Source: Anastrepha obliqua
Lineage: Eukaryota > Arthropoda > Insecta > Diptera > Tephritidae
Length of the DNA: 64,000 nucleotides
Direction: 5' to 3'
Assembly (NCBI RefSeq): GCF_027943255.1
Contig: NC_072895.1
Coordinates: 87,236,001 to 87,300,000 of the forward strand
The notes beneath the pieces were generated by a model. It had not been told where the DNA came from. It did no database searches and saw only the letters and a program-made list of their open reading frames with translations. This document shows, in pieces, positions 32,690-43,607 of the stretch; positions within the stretch are counted from its first letter, which is position 1; each line of letters starts with the position of its first letter. Position numbers and translations under genes: made by a program.

Positions 32690-33345
32690 CAATAATGCAG
32701 TACTCAATTTACTTTTGCTCGGTATGACTACCTTTTGCCTTGATTATAGCCTTGAGGGGGTCCAGAAATGAATCGCAAGCTGCCGGAATGTGACTTGCAG
32801 GTATTTTGGTCCACTCACGGACTATAACTTTTTTTAGCGCCTCGAGACTGGAGACTCTTTTAGTTCGAACCTTGTACTTCAATATGGCCTAAAAAGAATA
32901 ATCCATCGGATTCGCGTATGGTAAATTTGAGAGCCATTGTGTGGACGTTGTGAAGTTCGGATCGTGATTTTCTAACCATTCTTGGTTCAATCGAGCTTCG
33001 TTAGACGGTGCCGATTCCTGTTGAAACGTCTATGGTCTGTCACCGAAATGTTTATCTGCACGGCTTCAAAGCAACCTCCAGAATACTTTCCCGATAATAT
33101 TTCGCATTTACCTTGACGTCAGGCTCGATGAAAACGATTGAAGAGCGCCCATCAGCGGTTACAGCTGCCCAAACCATTACTTGGGGCGGGTGCTGCCTCA
33201 TGGTGGCCAATCGATGACTCAAATTCTCGTATGAGCAGAAAACACAATGTTCGGAAATTTACCACTTTCGGCCTTCGCTGATTGTCATTTTCCAGCAAAA
33301 TATAATGCAACTACACTTCTTCTTCTTAATTGGCGCTATAACCGC

Positions 33346-36339
33346 TTACGCGATTTTGGCCGAGTTTAACAAAGCGCGCCAGTCGTTTCTTTCTCGTGCT
33401 AACCGGCGCCAGTTGGACACACCAAGTGAAGCCAAGTCCTTCTCCACCTGATCTTTCCAACGCAGTGGAGGCCGCCCTCTTCCTCTGCTACCACCAGCTG
33501 GTACCGCATCGAATACTTTCAAAGCCGGAGCGTTTGTATCCATTCGGACGACATGACCCAGCCAACGTAGCCGCTGGATCTTTATTCGCTGCGCTATGTC
33601 TATGTCGTCGTAAAGCTCATACAGCTCATCGTTCCATCGTCTGCGATATTCGCCGTTGCCAACGTGCAAAGGTCCAAAAATCTTACGCAGAATCTTTCTC
33701 TCGAACACTCCAAGCGTCGCTTCATCGGATGTTGTCATCGTCCAAGCTTCTGCGCCATACGTTAGGACGGGCATGATGAGAGTCTTGTAGAGTGTTAGTT
33801 TTGTTCGTCGAGAGAGGACTTTACTACTCAGTTGCCTACTTAGTCCAAAGTAGCACTTGTTGGCAAGAGAGATTCTACGTTGGATTTCAAGGCTGACATT
33901 GTTATCGGTGTTAATGCTGGTTCCTAAATAGACGAAGTCTTTTACAACCTCGAAATTATAACTGTCTACAGTGACGTGGGTGCCGATACGCGAGTGCGCC
34001 GACTGTTTGTTTGAAGACAGGAGGTACTTCGTTTTGTCCTCGTTCACCACCAAACCCATTCGCTTTGCCTCTTTATCCAGTTTGGAGAAGGCAGAACTAA
34101 CAGCGCGGTTGTTAAGGCCGATGATGTCAATATCATCGGCATACGCCAACAATTGTACGCTCTTATAAAAAATTGTGCCTGAGCGATTAAGTTCTGCGGC
34201 TCGTACGATGCTCTCCAACATCAGGTTAAAGAAGTCACACGACAGCGAGTCACCCTGTCTGAAACCTCGTTTGGTATCAAACGGCTCGGAGAGGTCCTTC
34301 CCAATTCTGACGGCGCTACTGGTGTTGAGCAACGTCATCTTACATAGCCGTATTAGTTTTGCGGGGATACCAAATTCAGACATCGCGGCATACAGGTAAC
34401 TCCTTTCCGTACTCTCGAATGCAGCTTTGAAATCGACGAAAAGATGGTGTGTGTCGATTCTCCTTTCATGGGTCTTTTCCAAGATTTGGCGTATTGAGAA
34501 TATTTGGTCGATGGTAGACTTTCCAGGTCTGAAGCCACACTGATAAGGTCCAATCAGTTGGTTGACGGTGGGCTTCAGCCTTTCACACAATACGCTCGCT
34601 AGAACCTTATAGGCGATATTTAGAAGACTAATCCCGCGGTAATTGGCACAAATTGCAGGATCGCCCTTCTTATGGATTGGGCAGAGCACACTTAAATTCC
34701 AATCGGCAGGCATGCTTTCATCCGACCATATTTTGCATAGAAGCTGATGCATGCACCTTACCAGCTCCTCGCCGCCATGTTTGAATAGCTCACCCGGTAG
34801 TCCGTCGGCGCCCGCGGCTTTGTTGTTTTTTAGCCGCATTATTGCTATTCTCACCTCGTCATTATCGGGTAACGGAACGACAATTCCGTCGTCAACGATT
34901 GGGGTATCGGGATCTTCACTTTCTCGGTGACATGCGCAGCTGTCACTGTTCAATAGGTTCGAGAAGTGTTCCCTCCATAATTTAAGATTGCTCTGTACGT
35001 CAGTCACCAGTTCGCCGTCTTTGTTCTTACAGGAAAACGCCCCGGTCTTGAAACCTTCTGTAAGCCGCCGAACTTTCTGGTAGAATTTTCGGGCGTTGTT
35101 CCTGTTGGCCAGCATCTCAAGCTCTTCGCACTCACGTATTTCGGCCTCTCGTTTCTTCTTTCGGATAATACGTCTCTCTTCCTTTTTCAGCTCTCTGTAG
35201 CGATCCCACATGGCTCGCGTTGCGCCCGATCGCAGCGTGGCTCTATAGGCGGCATCCTTTCTTTCTGCGGCAGCATGACATTCCTCGTCGTACCAATTGT
35301 TTTTTCGGGCTCGCCGGAATCCGATTTCTTCTTCGGCGGCGGTACGTAGAGAACGAGAAATGTTGCTCCATTGTTCGTGGATGCCGGTTTGTTGGGCAGT
35401 GCTCTCTGAGAGCAGGAGTGAGAGTCGAGTGGCGAATCTTCTGGCTGTCTGTTGTGATTGCAGCTTTTCGATGTCGAACATTCTTTGCGTAGGTAGATGC
35501 ACGTTTTTTGCTGCACAGAGGCGTGTGCGCAGTTTGGCTGCAACAAGGTAGTGATCCGAGTCAATGTTGGGTCCTCGGATCGTACGTACATCTAATACAC
35601 TAGAAGCGTGTCTTCCATCTATCACAACATGATCGATCTGGTTTCGTGTTTTTCGATCAGGAGACAGCCAGGTGGCTTGGTGAATCTTCTTATGCTGGAA
35701 TCTGGTGCTGCAGACTACCATGTTTCGGGCCCCGGCGAAGTCGATCAGCCTCTGTCCGTTGCCGGATGTTTCGTTGTGCAGGCTGAATTTTCCGACTGTG
35801 GGACCAAAAATTCCCTCCTTGCCCACCCTGGCGTTGAAGTCGCCAAGCACGATTTTTATGTCGTGGCGGGGGCAGCGCTCATAGGAACGTTCCAGGCGCT
35901 CATAGAAAGAATCTTTGGTCGCATCGTCCTTCTCTTCCGTCGGGGCGTGGGCGCAAATTAACGATATGTTAAAAAAACGTGCTTTGATGCGGATTGTTGC
36001 GAGACGCTCGTCCCCCGGAGTGAACGACAGTACTTGGCGACGAAGTCTCTCTCCCACAACAAATCCGACACCGAATTTGCGCTCCTTTACATGGCAGCTG
36101 TAGTAGACGTCGCAAGGTCCTATGGTTTTCTTTCCTTGCCCCGTCCATCGCATCTCTTGGATGGCAGTGATGTCAGCCTTTACTCTCACGAGGACATCAA
36201 CCAGCCGGGCAGAGGCACCTTCCCCATTAAGGGACCGGACATTCCAGGTGCATGCCCTCAAATCATAGTCCTTAGTTCGTTTGCAGGGGTCGTCATCAGT
36301 ATAGGGAGGTCTCATCCGAGGCTTTTTTAAAGTTTTCAT
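33346..36339 (-). CDS. RTE-type ORF: apurinic endonuclease and reverse transcriptase, 997 aa, intact
   Basis: This enzyme nicks target DNA and copies the element's RNA there (target-primed reverse transcription). The endonuclease domain (about residues 25-270) shows CTWNVRSL (30-37), IQEMRW (60-65), LGDFNARVG (165-173) and SDH (261-263). A basic linker follows. The RT domain (about 480-780) shows KAAGADGLPGELFK (507-520), YRGISLLN (567-574), GFRPGKSTIDQI (602-613), FVDFKAAFES (634-643; many relatives have AFDS) and the catalytic YADD (733-736). The C-terminus has FERKILRKIFGP and LRWLGHVVRM. Catalytic residues D636, D735 and D736 are present and there is no internal stop, so the copy could be functional. 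Length fits RTE proteins. Confidence 0.93.
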   Translation of the reverse strand: MKTLKKPRMRPPYTDDDPCKRTKDYDLRACTWNVRSLNGEGASARLVDVLVRVKADITAIQEMRWTGQGKKTIGPCDVYYSCHVKERKFGVGFVVGERLRRQVLSFTPGDERLATIRIKARFFNISLICAHAPTEEKDDATKDSFYERLERSYERCPRHDIKIVLGDFNARVGKEGIFGPTVGKFSLHNETSGNGQRLIDFAGARNMVVCSTRFQHKKIHQATWLSPDRKTRNQIDHVVIDGRHASSVLDVRTIRGPNIDSDHYLVAAKLRTRLCAAKNVHLPTQRMFDIEKLQSQQTARRFATRLSLLLSESTAQQTGIHEQWSNISRSLRTAAEEEIGFRRARKNNWYDEECHAAAERKDAAYRATLRSGATRAMWDRYRELKKEERRIIRKKKREAEIRECEELEMLANRNNARKFYQKVRRLTEGFKTGAFSCKNKDGELVTDVQSNLKLWREHFSNLLNSDSCACHRESEDPDTPIVDDGIVVPLPDNDEVRIAIMRLKNNKAAGADGLPGELFKHGGEELVRCMHQLLCKIWSDESMPADWNLSVLCPIHKKGDPAICANYRGISLLNIAYKVLASVLCERLKPTVNQLIGPYQCGFRPGKSTIDQIFSIRQILEKTHERRIDTHHLFVDFKAAFESTERSYLYAAMSEFGIPAKLIRLCKMTLLNTSSAVRIGKDLSEPFDTKRGFRQGDSLSCDFFNLMLESIVRAAELNRSGTIFYKSVQLLAYADDIDIIGLNNRAVSSAFSKLDKEAKRMGLVVNEDKTKYLLSSNKQSAHSRIGTHVTVDSYNFEVVKDFVYLGTSINTDNNVSLEIQRRISLANKCYFGLSRQLSSKVLSRRTKLTLYKTLIMPVLTYGAEAWTMTTSDEATLGVFERKILRKIFGPLHVGNGEYRRRWNDELYELYDDIDIAQRIKIQRLRWLGHVVRMDTNAPALKVFDAVPAGGSRGRGRPPLRWKDQVEKDLASLGVSNWRRLARERNDWRALLNSAKIA

Positions 36340-36588
36340 TGGGGGGGATTTTTAAGTGGCGGGTCCCAAACCCAACGCACAACCAGCTATCCTGGAATGT
36401 TTCGCCTTCTCACTTTAGCTCACTCCCGAACGGGTGTTCGGAAGCTACCCAGAGGATACGTGGGCTAATCCCGGCCGTTGTGAGCTGCTTGAACCATATG
36501 CAGAAGAATCGTCCTGGCCATTCCCAAGTGAATGGCGATCAGTAACTTTCCCCACTTGCGTGGACTTCTACACAAGGAACCATCCTCC
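36340..36588 (-). other. 5' untranslated region of the RTE element
   Basis: These 249 bases precede the RTE start codon on the minus strand and end at the target duplication. It is GC-richer than flanking DNA. Non-LTR elements carry an internal promoter in this position; none was recognised by motif. Confidence 0.6.
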
Positions 36589-36867
36589 AATGCAACTACA
36601 CTATTACATTTAAAACCCGTTACTGATTTTCTTCTGGACTTTCTGGACTGGCATTTACCCAACTTACAGACAGATGCCCGTGCATCAGCTGCGCGAACGG
36701 TCTAAAGTTAGAAACACTTCGAGTGCCGGACCCTGTAATTTTGACCTGCACACTAACATCACGGGTTTTCCAAATTTTATAGCATCCAATAATTGGTATT
36801 TTTTATAGAAAATAAAACAAAACTTATTGATTTCTCTAACTTTTAGATATTTATAATATATCTCGGC

Positions 36868-37060
36868 ATGAATTTCGGGATCGTGTTCTTAAATTTAAAA
36901 ATTCCCGATATTTCGGGATCAACCATTATCGAATGGATTTCGGGATCCTTTGCTTAAATTTAAAAAATCCCGAAATTACGGGACCAACCAATTCCGAACG
37001 AATTTGGGGATTCCGTGCTTAAATTTAAAAAAATCCCGTAATTTAGAGATAAACTATCAT
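36868..37060. repeat. Three-copy 65-bp tandem repeat with internal palindrome
   Basis: Units start near 36871, 36937 and 37001. Each contains TTTCGGGAT, then GCTTAAATTTAAAA, then the inverse ATCCCGAAAT, so single units can fold into hairpins. Divergence between units is modest. Confidence 0.85.
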
Positions 37061-40000
37061 CGCGATTATTGGTATCTCCAATAAAATGTGTGTATTGAGT
37101 TCAGTTCAGTTATACGAAGAGGTTTCAATGATAACCACACTTTTTAAATAGGGCATCCTAGGAAATTTTTCCAAACTTCTCTAGTAATGGGATTTCATCA
37201 CTACCTCAATTTGAGCAAATTTTTTTAATCATTTTATATACAATATATATATATTTTTTTGTCAATTTTAAAAATTACAATTTCATACCTCTCAGGCTGT
37301 AGTTACTCTGTGGTTTTGCTCATTAGTAATGCGCGCCGGAATTTACTTAGAGATAATTTGTGCGCTAAGTTTTGTTGAGACATCCCAGTTTTTGCTTGAG
37401 TTAATATGTTCACGTATATGCAGATATCACTAATTTGAATGATGTGATCAGTTTGAGCAGTATGATATATGTATCTATATATTTATTTCAATATTTATAT
37501 CGATGCTTTTGTAAGGTTCTTAAGGTTCCAGGTTTTTAGTATTTTCAAATAATAATTTTTTTTGTTTTATGTGTCGAAAGTATGGCTTTTAAGAATATAC
37601 TGTCAAATTTTGGGAAGAATATTCGCAGTATTTTTGATTCTACAGCCGTTTTAGCAGGTAGAGTCAGATTCCCCACGCGACCACTCTCAAAGCCTTAAAC
37701 TCAATTATCTCAAAACTACTTTTTTCGGCCTGGCGTTGTCAAAAAAAAAACCAAAACTGTTCAACCGAATCGTCTGAAACTTTAATATGTTGCTTACAAC
37801 ATCAATGGCTATAGCCCCGTACTAGAATTATATTACTATTTCAATTATTTCGTATTTTTTGATAAAAAAAACTGAAAAAACCGATTTTTCAAAACCGCGG
37901 CACTTTGTCAATGTTTTTATATTCTAGTACGGGACATAGCTACAGTCATATTGATTAATAATTTTTTTCGTTTTTGTGTTTAAGATAAATAGAAGAGCCA
38001 AAAGGGAACACACCTGTTCCAATTTTTCGGGAGGGTCAACTTCAGCGCCATTTTTAAAATTATTAAAATTAAAGCAATTTTTTTTTTTTCAATTTTGTAT
38101 GTAAAAGATGTTAAATAAAAGCCTAAAAAATTTAAATATCGTTTTTAATTTTTTTCATTGTAAAAAAAATTCCTGAAAGTACTAATTTTCGAACTGTAGA
38201 CCACCGAGACCCCTTAAGATCTCGGTACAAAAACTTCATGCTTGGATATAAAATCTTTTAATATTTTGTTTATTAATTTTTTACAAAGAAAGGGATTTAA
38301 AAAACAAATCAAATAGACCATAGAGCGTTTCCATGTCAAGCGATTCATGTATAAGTATGACATTTTGGACATTGTCGTCGATTTTTCTGAAAATATGTAG
38401 GTTTATTTGAAGCTTAAGCTGAGTATACTTACAGTGAACTGAAAAGAACAAAATAAAAAAATATTAAATTTCAGATTTATTTAATGTGAACAATTTTGGT
38501 ATGGAGATATTTTAAGTGAAATAAATTTGGTTCTTTTTTACATTTAAAAGCTTTTTTTATTCTTTAAGTAAAAATATGGTTCTTAAACAATATTTTTGTG
38601 AAAAATAAAATTTTATTTATTAAAAATTTTTGTTAAAAATTAGTTTTTTGTCATGTTTGAGAAGTACAGCCAAATTGTTTCTAATTTTGTCATTAAGAAG
38701 TTGCTCAGGTATAGCATCGTAATCCCTGAATGCGGAATAGAAAGATTCTCACAACTCTTCTCATTATATTCAATATTACGTGCAGCGAACAAATGAAAAA
38801 TCTGAGTAAAATGCTGCTCTAGCGAAGCGCAAGCACACATACATATTCGTATATTACGTCCGTTTACAATCGATCGAAGCATCACTACCTACACATACAT
38901 ACATTAGCAAGCAGATTTGAATATAGCTCGAAAAGTTACGGGAATCCCACTATGTAACTTTAAGAGACTGCAGAGCAGCATCTCAGCTACTTATTAATGA
39001 CAAAATCAGAAAAAAACCTTGGTTTTGGGTTTCAAATGTGACAAAAAAATTTCCTCCGAACTTTGAATAAAAAAAAATTTTTTTGGAAAAACAAATTTTG
39101 AAAAAAAAAATTTGGAAAAAAAAATTTGTTTTTGCAATAATTTTTTTTTTTTGGAATTTAATTTTGTTCCTCTTTTTTGAAAAAAAAGTTTTAGCTATAT
39201 TTTTTTCTAAAGTATAAAAATAAGCTTTCAAATATTAAAAAGGACCTAAGATATTTCACTTTAAAAATATCTCCATACCAAAATTTTAACCATTGAATAA
39301 ATCTCAAAAATGACGAAACTAAGAAACGTAGTTTTAACCTAAGGGGGGTGGTTTTCAAAATTAATAAAAAAAATTTCAAATGCAAAAAATTTATTTTTTT
39401 TCCCAAAAGCTTGTTAAAAATAAAAATGTATATTTTATTTCAAAAAAATAGAAACCAAAATTATTTTAAAATTGTTAAAAAGACCGGAAGATAATTCTCT
39501 GTAAAAAATCTACTCTTACATTTTCAATAAACAATAATTATATTTTATTTGAAAACATTACAAATCAAAAATATTATAAGATTTTTAAAAAGACTCGAAA
39601 ATATTTCAGTTGAAAAAAAATCTTCAGCAATATTTTCAACATTGAATAAATCTCAAAGTTGTTACATTTTTTCCCAAATATATTTTAGTTCGGTTCATTA
39701 GTCATGGAATCGTTCCATAGTAATACCGTAGGCGAATTTATAAAAAATACGAACTTTATATTTGCCCTTCATGATTAAAATAGAAAAATAAATTTTAATA
39801 AAATAAAATACGTTTGTGCTTTGCATGATGAATTTCGATTAAGTACTCAAGTGTAATAATTTTGCTTCCCTTTCATTCGCGATTTGGCTAGTTAACTGAG
39901 TACACATACATACCAACTTTACTGCATATATGACGATATTAGTAAGCAATAAATGAAGAATGATCGATGAGAATATATAGGTAAATTAATTTTTGTCGTT

Positions 40001-40224
40001 TTTTATTATAAACTTGTTTTTTAATTGTTTGTATTCATTATTATTTGGCACAGTTCCGCTTTGGCTTTGAGCTTGGCATACTTAGGCGCCGCTAATATGC
40101 GAGTGTGGAGTTATATGTAAATAATGCGCGCTAAGCTCAAAAGCGGCACAACTCGAAAATGGCTTTATGGTATAGCTTTTATCGACTTTTTCATAGTATA
40201 TGAATAATATTTTCTTATAACTAC
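37061..40224. other. AT-rich spacer with dispersed repeat phrases
   Basis: No gene recognised. Long A and T runs occur at 38580-39650. AATAAATCTCAAA near 39295 and 39645 also occurs in the 18400-19060 repeat, so the two regions share an old repeat. CGAGACCCCTTAAG at 38207-38220 resembles a TTAA-associated element end without partner. ORFs rich in F, K and N (for example 38983-39406) follow from base composition. Confidence 0.4.
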
Positions 40225-40500
40225 AGTGTGCCTAATGGAAGTGAGACGGCCATAACTTAGAAAATATTACACCAAACTATTTCACCAATTCGATTCTAAC
40301 AAACTGCGTTGTATGGGCTTGAAATATTTATTTTGTATACTCAGTATATGCAATAAAATGTATAGCCACCACCATTGGCTATAATTTCTTCACATTTTCG
40401 AGTCACATTTTGTGTTAATCGGCACCAAACCAGCCGAATTTTCCTTGATAACTGCTTGTTTTCCTTTGAGTTTTTGCTTAACTTTAGCGGTCACACTTCT
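40225..40500 (-). mobile_element. Possible Tc1-like element 3' end fragment
   Basis: ACAGTGTGCCTAATGGAAGTGAGACGGCC at 40224-40252 looks like a Tc1-like terminal repeat (CAGTG start). On the minus strand a broken C-terminal frame reads WVPINTKCDSKM. No partner end was found and the protein match is short. Confidence 0.4.
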
Positions 40501-42334
40501 ATTAGACAGACTGTACATAAATACTACCTTTATTAAACGCATCACCATCTGGTGTTAGATCTGCATACACCTGAAGAGTTGGAAGTAGAAAAAATAGTTT
40601 CAATGAAATTGGAATAACAAATATTCAAGGTAGCGAAAGTAAATTAAAGTGAAAAAGTATCACCTATGATGAGCAGGTGAGGAGTTGAGTTTGCAAGTTC
40701 CCTAGCAAATAATTCAAAAGATATAAAGTACAGCGTGCGGTGTTCTTTACGTGAGTACCTCCCGGCGACTGTACGACACCACGGCGCTCAAAAGCACATT
40801 GGATCAAATCAACGCGTTGATCAGCGCCCAAAAAACGCAAAAGCATTTAACTGTACCAATTGACAGTGTGGGATGGACACATTAACCAACTTGTTGGAGT
40901 TCGAGACGTATCTAAACTTCTGCCGTACTATGGATCTGACACCATATTGCGAGTTGCATTGCATCCAGCCAAAAATACTCTACCCGCATTTGGGTGTACC
41001 ACAACCATATACCATGACACTCCCCGAGGGGCCCACCTCAAGTCTCCGGTCAGACTTCGTAACCAAGACTATTACCAGTTGAGCTTCCATACAGCTTTGT
41101 ACTGGAGGTCGTACCCAAAATCACACAACAGCACATAAAAGCTAAAGCTAATCAACTGAACGCCTAAAAATTCCTTCGCCGTCTAAATATTTCACGCGCA
41201 TACTGACCTAACAATTCGTCATCCGACGGGTGGAGACTACACCACTCACATCAGATATAAATTACAACAGTATAGATACAATATACGGATATTCGCACAG
41301 AAAATGATGAAAAACTTCCTCGCTATCATCCGAGGAATAGCGTTAAGGCAGCTGCGGGCAGCTCTATTCTACCAGCAAGTGGCCGATGTTCGTAGTTGTT
41401 GCTGCAATCCTAAACACATATGCCCATAGTATACTTAACAGATCAGAGCATTCCTCTGAATATGTGAACATCTCCTTCTTATTAGATTAGTTTATAACTT
41501 TAATTCCTCTTTGCATTAGTCTGAGGGGTATACTAGTACCAGCTACACAAATTCTTCTAGACTGGCTTAGCCAAATTGTGCACTTTCTCATTTCCGCCAA
41601 TATTGCTATGACAGCGAACCCATATGAAAGTAATGTTCAATGAGAGACAGAGACTATTTCAATTTGCCTTTCTTTAGCTCGGATTTGATGAAATGATAAG
41701 CTGTTGTAAATCGAATGAAAACTACTCGAGTGGATTCTTAGCTTTGTGATCAGTCGACACCTAGTTCCTCGGAATAAATACCTACCTTAGTATCGGAACC
41801 CTTCTTGGACTCAAAAGTGTATGCAGAGGGAAATGTCTTCTTTAGTAATAACTTTAATTCTCTTCCATTCCCCCATTCGGTTGGCAAATGTACCTGAAAA
41901 AGCATTTCGTTCACAGTTCGGGACTCTGTTTCAATTATTCTTCTCTTTCTATGAATCTTTTGTATATTATTAAAATGCCTCTAAGATTGCTTCGCGAAAA
42001 GTGTATGACGGATATATTTACTTAAACATACATACATACATACATACCCAATAATACACTCCACAATGCCCCTCGAAAAGCATATCAAATACTCTATCCC
42101 TATCAGATCTCTGTCAAAGAATTATTTTCGACTACTTTTTTTTCAATAAAACTGAATAGTAATTGAAAATGACCCAATCAGATAATCACATATAACGCTT
42201 CACGTAGTCGAAGGACAAAAGCCAACAAGCTGAGAACGAGGACGGATCGATATTTCGGCATCTTCTTCAACACTTCGTTCTATGAACTTCGCGAACTGAT
42301 TTTTTTTCTTTCAAAGTAAATTTCCATAATTTGA
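40501..42334. other. Spacer with one unexplained reading frame
   Basis: A frame at 40873-41082 (MDTLTNLLEFETYLNFCRTM onward, 69 codons) and an antisense frame at 40664-40846 have a protein-like composition, but I recognise no family. They could be debris of a gene or transposon. The remainder holds nothing I can name. Confidence 0.3.
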
Positions 42335-42480
42335 AAGGAATGGCAAACCTCCGAGTGTATTTCTGGCCTGAAAAAGCTCCTCCTCCTCTGCCATTCGGAG
42401 TCAGCTTAAAGCTGTAGGTCCCTCCAGTTGTAGAACAACATCACGACGAACACGACAAAAAAGGTGTAAGCGCCAATTAT
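42335..42480 (+). repeat. SINE, copy 5 (5'-truncated)
   Basis: Plus-strand copy beginning in the AATGGCAAACCTCCGAGTGT block and ending at GGTGTAAGCGCCAATTAT. The tRNA-like head is missing. Confidence 0.85.
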
Positions 42481-43607
42481 ACGATAAATATTACTTTTTA
42501 GGTTAAGAAAAAACTGTAAATTCGGTTTAATGAGCTTCACCCACTCAATTTACCAACCAGCCATGTATTTTCGTTTAAACTTTTTCCATGCAAGCAAAAT
42601 TTATTAATTAGCAACATGAAAATATTCCAAGCTATCTTCGTATAATGAGTCTATCTCATCAATCCTTGAGTGCATGATTTGGAAGGATTCTCGTATACTT
42701 CAAAATGAAAACTGTATGTGGCATGCTGGCACCTAAGAGTGACAGATTACAAGGTTTGGCAATCCGAAGCAAAATTGAGAAAATATCTGCCACGTCATAG
42801 GGGATTCGGCAGCAGAATTCCGCCCGCTCATTTTCACCTATTCTTAGAATCTTCTAATCAGTCGTTGTACAGATGGCAACGAGGTAATTTGGGTAGTGGG
42901 TGCGTTGATTTCTTCTTATATTACCAACAGAATCCCACCATACAAATATACTAGTAGAAATTTTGAAAAGCGGATGTGATATTAATTTTTCTGAAAGTAA
43001 ACATCTTTATTCATTATTCTGGTCAAACAGAGATCCCAGTATAGAGATCAGTTCCGCCTGCACTTAAGCACTTCATCAATGGCTAATTTTGAGTTGAGTC
43101 ATTTTAAAGTTTTTTAGTTATATATTTGATATGTCTGCATAATTTTATTATATCTTTTATTTATTATGATTTTTTTTGGAAAATGTTCGGTGAATGCCCA
43201 CTTTGGATGCCAAATTTAATTTATCGAAATTAATGCATGGCACTTCAAGAAACCGGAAGAATAGTTTTTACATTTAGTTGGCATGCTTTATTATATTACA
43301 TACATACATATGTACACACATACATATACATAGTTATGCATCTACAAACCAAGTATAAAATGCGGAAACAAAATAGAGGAGTACGCATTGGATATCTCAA
43401 ATCAAATCAATAATAGTTTCTACAATTCGTAAAGAGTTTTTTTCAACGTCGCATTTGGTTTTTGCTCGTATGTACCAACAATTTATTTATATGGTGGTCT
43501 AAAATGTTTGGTAACAAATTTTTTATATGTACAAGTATATGGCTTTAAAATCCAATGCTTTTGTATGTTCTAATTATATACCATCATGGCAATGCCGGAC
43601 CATAAAC
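42481..43607. other. Spacer before the hexanucleotide array
   Basis: No gene recognised. ACATACAT-type runs occur near 43300. The frame at 42718-42954 has no recognisable domain. Confidence 0.35.

Larger units (their letters stand above)
33318..36588 (-). mobile_element. Apparently full-length RTE-type non-LTR retrotransposon with 14-bp target duplication
   Basis: Identical copies of AATGCAACTACACT lie at 33304-33317 and 36589-36602, on either side of a 3.27-kb unit. On the minus strand it has a 5' untranslated region of about 250 bp, one 997-codon ORF and a very short 3' end: AAGCGGTTATAGCGCCAATT and an AAG-repeat tail. Size, single ORF, tiny 3' UTR and short-repeat tail are RTE-clade traits. 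Its GC content looks clearly above the surrounding DNA. A degraded relative lies at 12640-13105. Confidence 0.92.
32690..36735 (-). mobile_element. Tc1/mariner element split by an RTE retrotransposon
   Basis: Two pieces, 32690-33317 and 36603-36735, flank the RTE insertion and join cleanly once one target duplication is removed. The right end is the terminal repeat GGGTCCGGCACTCGAAGTGT read on the minus strand, TA-flanked. The left piece holds broken transposase sequence: VTADGRSSIVFIEPDVKVNA, QESAPSNEARLNQEWLENHDPNFT, then WLSNLPYANPMDYSF and a C-terminal KIPASHIPAACDSFLDPLK. Frameshifts and a stop show it was dead. No left terminal repeat was found. It is the same family as 7590-7998. Confidence 0.8.

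Noticed and set aside
33396..36330. Many ORFs of 60-134 codons antisense or out of frame to the RTE ORF
   Set aside because: Shadows of the 997-codon ORF, which has clear endonuclease and RT motifs.
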